NCBI GenBank assembly: GCA_028622995.1
Contig: JAJQJQ010000009.1
Location: 3,286,001 to 3,350,000 of the forward strand
From: Panagrolaimus kolymaensis
Lineage: Eukaryota > Nematoda > Chromadorea > Rhabditida > Panagrolaimidae
Direction of reading: 5' to 3'
Length of the DNA stretch: 64,000 bases
Below the pieces are notes generated by a model, which was not told the origin of the DNA, ran no database searches, and saw nothing but the letters and a program-made list of their open reading frames with translations. A program made the position numbers and the translations under genes. Positions 57,337 through 64,000 of this stretch are shown here, in pieces. The stretch's first letter is position 1, and each line of letters begins with the position of its first letter.

Positions 57337-58515
57337 ATGGAATATTTAAAAATGTATGATAGCATTGAACAAATAGGACCTTCGACACCTTTTCAATTTC
57401 AAGTAGATTATGACAGAATTTGCGTTTTAATAAATACCAAAAAATTATGGTTGTTTCAAAAGAATTATTATAATATTAAGTACATAGGAAATTTTGATCT
57501 TCATGACAAAAAATGGAATCAAATAAAAGATTATGTTATTTATAAAGAATATGATAGCTCTGGAGATGAAATAGAATGGGAAGAAAATGAGAAAACTAAG
57601 AAGAAAAGATTTCCAAATGGCGAACTATTTGTTTATAATAAAGAAGCAATTATGTTACTTTTTTGTTCAAGAAATAAACCTTTCGTTCATGGTATCGGTG
57701 AATTTGATGAAAAAAATGAAGTATTGAAAAAATGGGAGAATTTTAAGGTTGGTACTTATTATTTTCGGCGCAAAACCCTAAAAATTTGTTGTGAAACTTA
57801 ATTATTAATTATTCAGGTATCGGAAGAAGCAAAAAATGCATTCAAAACAATTAGTTATGCTTCATATATTTTAGTAGATGGAGAATGGAAAAATGGTCAA
57901 AAACTTTTAATTGTTCATGATCAAGGAAAAATTCAATGTTTTGAAATTTTAATTAATTTTGCGTTAAAAGAATGCGAAATAAATTGGATTTGCAAGTTAG
58001 AATGCAAGCAAGGTAGATTTCCGCTGAAAGAACCGATTAGTGCAGCAGTTTGTGGAACAAAATTAATTCTTCAACACGCAAGTAGTGTTTGCGGATTTCA
58101 TTGGTTTAGTGGCGATCTGATTCGCTTTGATTTATTTAAAAACAATGTCGAAGTAATAAAGGTAAAATTAAAAAAACATATTTCAAAGTTTTAATTTAAA
58201 AATTTTTAATTCTAGATAAACGGAAATTTAGATCCGAATGAAATAAATTATCTTCATTTCGATATTCAATCAAATTCGTGGCTACATTTAACTGGGGCAA
58301 TTCAGGATTATGAAGTTGCAGCTAAACCTATTTATTTCGGAAATGTATGGGTTATTGAAAATGCGTTTAGTGATATTCCAAGTTGGAAAAAAACTGATAT
58401 TGAAATTCCTCAAGGAAACCCATTACAACCAATCATCGCAGTTGACATATCTGAAAAATTTATTTATTTTATCGATAAAAATTATGCTGTTTTTAAAATT
58501 GCTTTAAATTATTAA
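57337..58515 (+). CDS. Hypothetical protein, possibly beta-propeller, 351 aa
   Basis: Exons 57337-57747, 57817-58161 and 58216-58515 join to 352 codons. The text is beta-rich, with recurring aromatic strands (Arg-Ile-Cys-Val-Leu-Ile-Asn-Thr-Lys; Lys-Leu-Ile-Leu-Gln-His; Phe-Ile-Tyr-Phe-Ile-Asp-Lys) and an Ile-Gln-Ser-Asn-Ser-Trp block, as in Kelch-like repeats. No signal peptide or membrane helix. I do not recognise the family. The frame is well supported. Confidence 0.7.
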
Positions 58516-58649
58516 TAAAAGCTTTTTGCTTGAAGAAAAAAATGTGGACAAGATGGATATAAATTTAAAAAAAACAATTTTACAGAAATGCAATATAAGC
58601 TTTATTCAAAAAAACCTAATTCTTCTTCGTCACATTTCACAAAAGTGGT

Positions 58650-58910
58650 TTAGTGATTGCAAATTGAAAATGTCTTTTGTAGTTCTGATGGGACTTGATT
58701 AATGCTACGTCGCATGAGCTCTCGTAGGGTTGCTTTACGAGTTTTGAAGTATTCATTAACTGCGGAAGTATCTCGACCTGGTTTTGCATTTCTATAATAA
58801 AGACTGACATTTTGGCTTGAGCTGCAGCTTTTTTGGAATAAATGAAAATTTAAAAAAATACATTGATTCTCAGTTGTAGCTTGAGATAGCAAAGGTTGTA
58901 TCGAAGCCAT
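58650..58910 (-). CDS. Small hypothetical protein, 86 aa
   Basis: A single open frame. The second half is polar and helix-prone with Asn-Glu-Tyr-Phe-Lys-Thr-Arg-Lys-Ala-Thr-Leu-Arg-Glu-Leu, more protein-like than chance frames nearby. No family recognised. It could be an exon of a larger gene. Confidence 0.35.
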   Translation of the reverse strand: MASIQPLLSQATTENQCIFLNFHLFQKSCSSSQNVSLYYRNAKPGRDTSAVNEYFKTRKATLRELMRRSINQVPSELQKTFSICNH

Positions 58911-59429
58911 TAATTAAAAGCAAAATACCAAAGATATGAAGAAAAAAAATGAAAAAATTTGATAAAATATTCAAAAACATTTAAAAATAAATAAAAAATA
59001 TTCCAAAACTATTATCTAAGTGATTGAAAAAATATAAGTTGGAGGTTTTAATAATACATTTAAAATTTTTCTCTGCTTCCTTTATTTTTTTGTTTGTTTT
59101 TAATTATGGATCAGTTTTTGTTTGGAATCACCTTAGCGTTAATAAACACACATTCTCATATATTTATTTACATTCTCAATAAGTCAAATTTCCAACTCAA
59201 AATGAAACTACTTTAAAAAAATTTTATTCAAAATTTTAATGCTTGTTTAAATATGTGCTAATATTTATAAACAAACAAAAAAAAGTAATTAAGTGAAATC
59301 AGAAAAGCCCTTTGTGTAATAATTACTCATCGAATTTGGATGAAAATGAAGAAGCACCAAAACTTTGCTTGGCTGGGTTTAACGATTTTTTTATCGATGT
59401 TGGCATTTTTGATTTCAATAAAAATTTTA
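58911..59429. other. Non-coding AT-rich stretch
   Basis: No gene recognised. Confidence 0.4.
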
Positions 59430-59700
59430 AGACTTTGATCCAATGTCTTTGAACCAAATCAATCACAAATCTTGGATAATATTTAATTTTTTGATTTGCT
59501 TCTTCCAGAATTTTGACAATCTCTTCACAATTTAGTCACTCGTTTGGATTTTTGTGTCAGCACCGTTTAATTAAATCATTTTGATTTTTTAGAAGTTTCT
59601 TTGATGTTTGTAGATTCATATCTTTTTCTGCTGCTTGAAGTTGGATTCCATCCTTGATTGCGAACTTTCCACAAGTTGCTTCTCTTTGGCGTTAAAAAAA
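59430..59700 (-). pseudogene. Protein-kinase C-lobe relic
   Basis: On the minus strand the text reads Leu-Ile-Lys-Arg-Cys-stop-His-Lys-Asn-Pro-Asn-Glu-stop, then Glu-Glu-Ile-Val-Lys-Ile-Leu-Glu-Glu. That is the end of a kinase domain (family: Cys-Trp-His..Pro..Arg-Pro..Phe). The two stops are TGA at 59557-59559 and 59536-59538, the first in place of Trp. No catalytic loop is present, so it is a dead fragment. Confidence 0.7.
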
Positions 59701-59805
59701 ACATTCATTTTTTTTTTGTCCATTTATGAAAAGCTTTTCTCATATTAGTAATTTACCTAAACCAAAATAAAAGTTTATAAGGAAAAGAATTTATTATTAT
59801 ATTAT

Positions 59806-59848
59806 AAATATTAAATATTAAATATTAAATATTAAATATTAAATATTA
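59806..59848. repeat. 7-base microsatellite
   Basis: About six head-to-tail copies of AAATATT. Confidence 0.9.
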
Positions 59849-59879
59849 GTTGTAAAATCAAAATAAATAATACATAAAT

Positions 59880-61182
59880 TTAATTATTACAAAAAGCTTG
59901 AGAACGTTGATATTTGAAACTCGTGTATGCTTTATGTAATAATGACGTTCCAAAAGTTTGAGCCGTACTGTCATTCAACGTTGGAGTAAGAGCAGTAGTA
60001 ACGGTTGACCATGCTTTCTTTGTTAAAGATGAAACCATAGCTTCTTTGATGAGTTTTGCAGCACTGGCATCAATAAATCCATATTCTTGGTGAAGCAAAA
60101 TTCCATGTTTTTTGTTCCAAACATTCAAAATCTTCAATGACAATTCAGTCTAAAAAAAGAAATTAGCTTCGAGGCTTTCATTTGCTTTTAAAAATAAATT
60201 GAATAACAAACTAAAAAGAGGATAAACAAACAAAGTTTTCAATAATTTTATCTCATTTCTTAATGAGTTTTAAAAGTAATTTATAATAAATAATCAAATT
60301 TTTTTAATTTTTCTAATTATTAAGCGATAGGCGACACTTATTTATTCATCAAATGACATAACTTTTTGAAATAACTTTTTTGCTTATATTGCTATTAAAA
60401 ATGAATAAATGTATCATCATCATCAGTTATCCGAAAGTTTTTTATGCTATCAATTAATAAATTCAAATAATAAATTGAAAAAAAAGCAAAAAGTGATAAT
60501 AAGAAATTAGCCAAATATTTTTAAAATAATTTTCTTTCTTTGTTATTTTTCACTTTTAATTTTCATTTTATGCTTTGCGAATGGCCACGTTTATGTTGAT
60601 TGAAATTATTATTTTTAGCAATTTATTATTATTGAATAAGGTTCAAAAAATTTCTTTTCATTATAAATCAAACATAAAAAAAAGAAGACAAAGTAATAGC
60701 GTAATTTACTTTGACATTCTAAGCGTTTTGAAATATTTACAAATTATAAATGTCCATTGCCTTTTCATTTAAAATACAAGATTTTATTAAATTTTTTTGA
60801 TACATATATTTCTAATAAAAGTTTTGTGGATGATTTTTTTAAATATGTTTGTTTATCTCTCTATTTTAATCTGCCATCCAATTTTTTTAAAATGAGATGA
60901 CACTTACATGATGAACATAACGTTTTTTTGCATCTGTAAACTTCGAAAGAGGTTTATTGAAGCAGTCTTCAACACCGACAAAGAAGATGTTATTGATGAA
61001 TTTGGAGAAGGTCCATTCCTTGTTGGCTTCTGACAAGTCACTTTCCAAGAAAAAATATACGAAATGAGGAAATACAGATCCTGGAATATTTCGATGAATA
61101 AAACTTTCAAGATAAATATCATAAATTGATATAGCAGCTAAATTTCCATTTTCAAGACATTTTTCAAGTGCTTCGGAAAAAT
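59880..61182 (-). CDS. Hypothetical protein, two 3' exons, 5' end not found
   Basis: Exons 61182-60908 and 60149-59880 join in frame (181 full codons plus two bases from a missing upstream exon). The text includes Phe-Pro-His-Phe-Val-Tyr-Phe-Phe-Leu-Glu-Ser-Asp and Trp-Asn-Lys-Lys-His-Gly. No family recognised. The 758-base intron between them is AT-rich. A start exon with ATG and a matching donor was not found, so the gene may be broken. Confidence 0.5.
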
Positions 61183-61932
61183 CTAAAAAATTAAATTATT
61201 TCTCGAAAATGTTCTTTCATAATATGGATCATGTGTTTACTTTGAAATTAAGAAGTGCTAGAAATCTTAATGTAAAGTATATGAGAATAAATAAATTTAG
61301 TATCTTGAATCAACCATGCCAAAACAATATAATTGCAATATAAATAATAAGTATTTAATTTTCCATGTTCGTGGACAATTAATTCCAAAATTAACGATAT
61401 CTTTAAACGAAGCGAAAGCATGCGAACTACTATTGAATCTTATAATATCTTTGAACTCTTTAATGTCAAAATTTTTTTAAGGTTCCTTGAATCCTCCTAT
61501 TGCTATTGGGCCTTTGGATCTTTTCCTTGCTATTCGGTTCCTGGATCTCTTTCTTGTTATTGGATAACAACAATTGCTTCCTCAAATAACAAACGACCGC
61601 TCATCAACGTTTCTTTTTTTTGAAATGCAAACGCGATTTTCTTTCCTTGCGCATTCATTCATTTTTTAATGCTATAATTTTTTAATTTTCTTTTGAATTT
61701 TCACACGCATCGTTTCCGAATGACTAACGAACACACAATGAAAATTACTAGGAAGGATATCATATTTAGGCATATTATAAAAGGGATGAACTCAAAGAGA
61801 TTTGGCTAATCTTATTCAAAGGTAGTTGTTATTCCTTTTTCGTTTTCCTTTATTTTATACAAATTTTTTTTTTCAAATATTTAAAAAAACAACACCAAAA
61901 AAATTTATACAACTGCAATAAATAATAACATT
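61183..61932. other. Mostly non-coding; one short open frame and loose repeats
   Basis: A 52-codon plus-strand frame begins at 61316 (MPKQYNCNINNKY..) but has no support. At about 61470-61560, two or three loose copies of a unit around CCTGGATCTCTTTCTTGTTATTGG are seen. Confidence 0.35.
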
Positions 61933-62808
61933 TTATCGGCTCGCGAATGCCTTAATATTAACAGGTTTTCCTTCAATTTCAATAATTTCTTTGATTGAAG
62001 CTTCTATAGTTTCTTTAATTGCGTGTCTGTCTTCACAATAAATAAAAATTGTTGCATGTGGATGAGGATGTAAGGTTGGAGCCAAATTTTCTTTCAGAAA
62101 TTGGCATAACAATGATGGATCAAACGATGGAGAGACAGACCTGACATTTAAATCGAAATAACGAAGTTGTTTTAAGAACCGAATCTCTAAAAGATTTTTA
62201 AGAGTTTGTTTGGTAAAAGTTTCTTGCTCATTGTCAAATCCAATTTTTTCTAGTAATGGAAGCTTTTGAAGGATTGCATCGATTGAAACATTTGTGCCAT
62301 CTAAATAATAAATACTTGAATGCGAAAAAGTAAAATCTCTTATTTTTGAATAATTCGATGCAAGCATTTCAAATTCAGCAAAAGTCAAAGTTAAATCACA
62401 AATTGTTAGCTTGATCAATGAACTTCGATAAATAAAACCCAATAACGAAACTTTAATTTGAAAAAGCTTTAATTCATTTGTAAACCAAAATAAAACTTTC
62501 TTATTCAAATTGAAAATTATTTTATTCCAGGTATTGGTGGATGAAAGTTGAGTTTCAATTAGAAGTGCATCGTGGTCAAAAACAAGAATTTGTTTTTTCA
62601 CAAAAAAATATTTGCAAGTTTGAAATAATTTTTTAAGACCTCCAGGAGAAATGGGTTTGTTGATAATATGAGAAATCACATCAGGAGGCAGTGAAAAATT
62701 TTGTCGTCGAGGCGAAACAAAAGTGTACTTTGAATCTTTTGAAATTGAATCTATTTGGCGCTTGAACATTTCATAAATAGCAAATTTATCAGATGGATCA
62801 ACGAGCAT
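61933..62808 (-). CDS. Intronless 'CKYF' family protein, 291 aa
   Basis: One exon from ATG to TAA. Residues near 50-90 hold the family start Leu-Pro-Pro-Asp-Val-Ile-Ser-His-Ile-Ile and Leu-Phe-Gln-Thr-Cys-Lys-Tyr-Phe-Phe; LRR-like strands follow. The C-terminus (Phe-Ile-Tyr-Cys-Glu-Asp-Arg..Lys-Pro-Val-Asn-Ile) differs from the Trp-Lys-Pro end of the spliced members. The lack of introns contrasts with the other three family genes here and may reflect a different subfamily or retro-copying. Function unknown. Confidence 0.7.
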   Translation of the reverse strand: MLVDPSDKFAIYEMFKRQIDSISKDSKYTFVSPRRQNFSLPPDVISHIINKPISPGGLKKLFQTCKYFFVKKQILVFDHDALLIETQLSSTNTWNKIIFNLNKKVLFWFTNELKLFQIKVSLLGFIYRSSLIKLTICDLTLTFAEFEMLASNYSKIRDFTFSHSSIYYLDGTNVSIDAILQKLPLLEKIGFDNEQETFTKQTLKNLLEIRFLKQLRYFDLNVRSVSPSFDPSLLCQFLKENLAPTLHPHPHATIFIYCEDRHAIKETIEASIKEIIEIEGKPVNIKAFASR

Positions 62809-63652
62809 AATTTGATGAAATTTGGAGAACGAAAAAAAATTCTAAATGCCGAAACAATCTGTATGAAGACAAAAATTCATTTGTTTTTTGTTTTCTTCTA
62901 TATTTTGATACTTAGTTAACGACAAAAATGCCTAGAGAGAAAGTGGTTTTTTTCAAATAATGTAAGGGGGTTTTAACATTTTTTTACCGATAGGGTGCAG
63001 AAAAACTATACATCAAATTAACTTTAAGCCAAATTAACTTTTCTTTAATTTTATTTGTTTCCCTGCATTTTTAGATTATTATGAAAAAGTTTAAAAAACG
63101 GTAAAATGTCCAATTTATTCGAAATTCTTACGAATTTTTAGATAAACTTTGATATTTTTTAAAGTAGTCAAGGATGTTTTCGAATAGCAAAGTCATAAAA
63201 TATATATTAAGCAATTAAGTTTTAAAACTTTCATTGAAAAGTGGCGACAAACATGAATCACAAATATAAGACGCTTTTATTTTTTAAATTGTTTATTAAA
63301 ATTTTTTAAATTTGGTTAGATTTTAAGTGATTTATTCCATTTGAACTGCAAATAATTAAAAAGGATAAAGTTTATTTTTTGTTAAAAAAACAAAAAATTT
63401 AGTAATATTGTTTGTGAAATATCAATTTCGGCATACGATTATATTTAAGACGAAAAAATGATAAGTATGGTTGCAATTTTAAAATTTGTTTGAAAAAGAA
63501 ATATTTTGTTTTTACAAATTTTTTTGTTAGTTTCCAATTGAAAATTGAAGGGGCTGTACCAAGAATTAAAATTTATTATAAACTTTTTATTTAGATCTTT
63601 ATTTCTTCTTAATTTCAAAGCAAATACATTCACCATTTTTGCAGAATGTTTG
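62809..63652. other. Non-coding AT-rich stretch
   Basis: No gene recognised; probably the upstream region of the gene at 62808 and 3' sequence of the edge gene. Confidence 0.4.
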
Positions 63653-63772
63653 CTATATAACTTTACCTTCTTCACGTACAACCAAAGCATTGATATCTTT
63701 CACACACGAAGCACATGTTAAAGGTCGTACTAAAAAAATTAAGATTATTAAAATAAAAAAGTGTTTTACCAT
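63653..63772 (-). other. Alternative reading: small secreted peptide with a stop
   Basis: Starting at the ATG at 63772 in the same frame gives a textbook signal peptide (MVKHFFILIILIFLVRPLT), then Cys-Ala-Ser-Cys. A TAG follows at 63653-63655; beyond it the frame continues with Phe-Cys-Lys-Asn-Gly-Glu-Cys-Ile-Cys. This overlaps the intron of the edge gene. It may be the true gene with one nonsense codon, or coincidence. Confidence 0.3.
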
Positions 63773-64000
63773 ACAATTTCCATCTTTGTTCTTAAATTCA
63801 TAATGATACTTTTGGATGAAGATTTGATAAGCTCGAAGCAAACATTTTGTACCACCTTCAATTGTTTTTTCCGATGACAGCTTTCCGGTGCATTTTTTAT
63901 GCCTGTTTGGTTCGTTGGTAAGTCTGTCGATACCACAGGCTTCTATCATGGCACCTTCCCGGCACAAAGCTTCATCATTGGTCACATAATTAAAAAGTGG
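63718..64000 (-). CDS. Cys-containing hypothetical protein, partial at window edge
   Basis: The frame is open from the window edge to 63770; a donor there and an acceptor at 63730 would give a tiny last exon (63729-63718) ending TAA. Five Cys occur in about 75 residues (Leu-Cys-Arg, Ala-Cys-Gly, Lys-Cys-Thr, Lys-Cys-Leu, Asn-Cys-Met), a pattern seen in secreted nematode domains of the T20D4.11/DUF19 type; this is a loose likeness. The 5' end lies outside. Confidence 0.45.

Noticed and set aside
61316..61474. 52-codon plus-strand frame MPKQYNCNINNKY...
   Set aside because: No family, splice context or support; it overlaps the region where the upstream exon of a minus-strand gene is expected.
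1..64000. CRISPR arrays, bacterial operons, riboswitches or rRNA genes
   Set aside because: None seen; the introns and gene families are those of a nematode nuclear genome.

Overview
The window is nuclear DNA from an AT-rich nematode. Short GT-AG introns in almost every gene, an Argonaute of the worm-specific WAGO type, a sma-10/LRIG homologue, an innexin, nematode-style serpins and a lineage-specific F-box-like family all point that way. A free-living tylenchine such as a panagrolaimid would fit, but that placement is inference. I checked exon joins by hand; most models keep one open frame with GT..AG borders and a length divisible by three.

Layout. 0.1-1.9 kb: a two-module gene of the F-box-like 'CKYF' family (minus). 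2.3-6.3 kb: a fragment of UFL1, then a broken serpin whose second exon is missing and replaced by a 2.1-kb foldback element. 7.0-11.2 kb: UFL1 (UFM1 E3 ligase), intact, with a Merlin-type DNA transposon in its last intron. 11.7-13.9 kb: a small non-autonomous LTR element with a 5-bp target duplication. 13.9-16.0 kb: a tiny secreted Cys-rich peptide and an intact serpin. 17.5-21.8 kb: a second UFL1 fragment, a single-module CKYF gene, a helical-repeat-like gene that may be fused to it, and a short charged protein. 22-26.8 kb: mostly empty, with a GC-rich MITE-like block and a third UFL1 fragment. 26.9-31.7 kb: a 1061-residue LRR-Ig receptor (LRIG/SMA-10 type). 31.9-32.8 kb: a Ly6-like GPI or membrane protein.

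33.4-48.7 kb is the most remarkable part. A WAGO-type Argonaute gene (minus) is split by an 11,758-bp nested insertion with an ATATC target duplication. The outer insertion is a non-autonomous LTR retrotransposon with Gag but no reverse transcriptase. Each of its two LTRs carries a different DNA element inserted at the same 9-bp site, GTATTTTTG. The element in the 5' LTR (7.07 kb) is a Mutator-like transposon coding for one long transposase-OTU protease fusion, and it also holds a complete, multi-exon innexin gene. The element in the 3' LTR (2.1 kb) codes for a stand-alone OTU protein and has hairpin ends. The Argonaute also has separate nonsense and frameshift lesions.

49.4-64 kb: a doubtful nuclear-receptor-like fragment, TAF4 (TFIID), a second two-module CKYF gene, a secreted phospholipase A2, a propeller-like hypothetical gene, a kinase relic, a two-exon hypothetical gene, an intronless CKYF gene and a partial Cys-rich gene at the edge.

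Conserved housekeeping genes (UFL1, TAF4, LRIG) keep clean reading frames, while expanding or defensive families (CKYF, serpin, Argonaute) sit among duplications, relics and mobile DNA.
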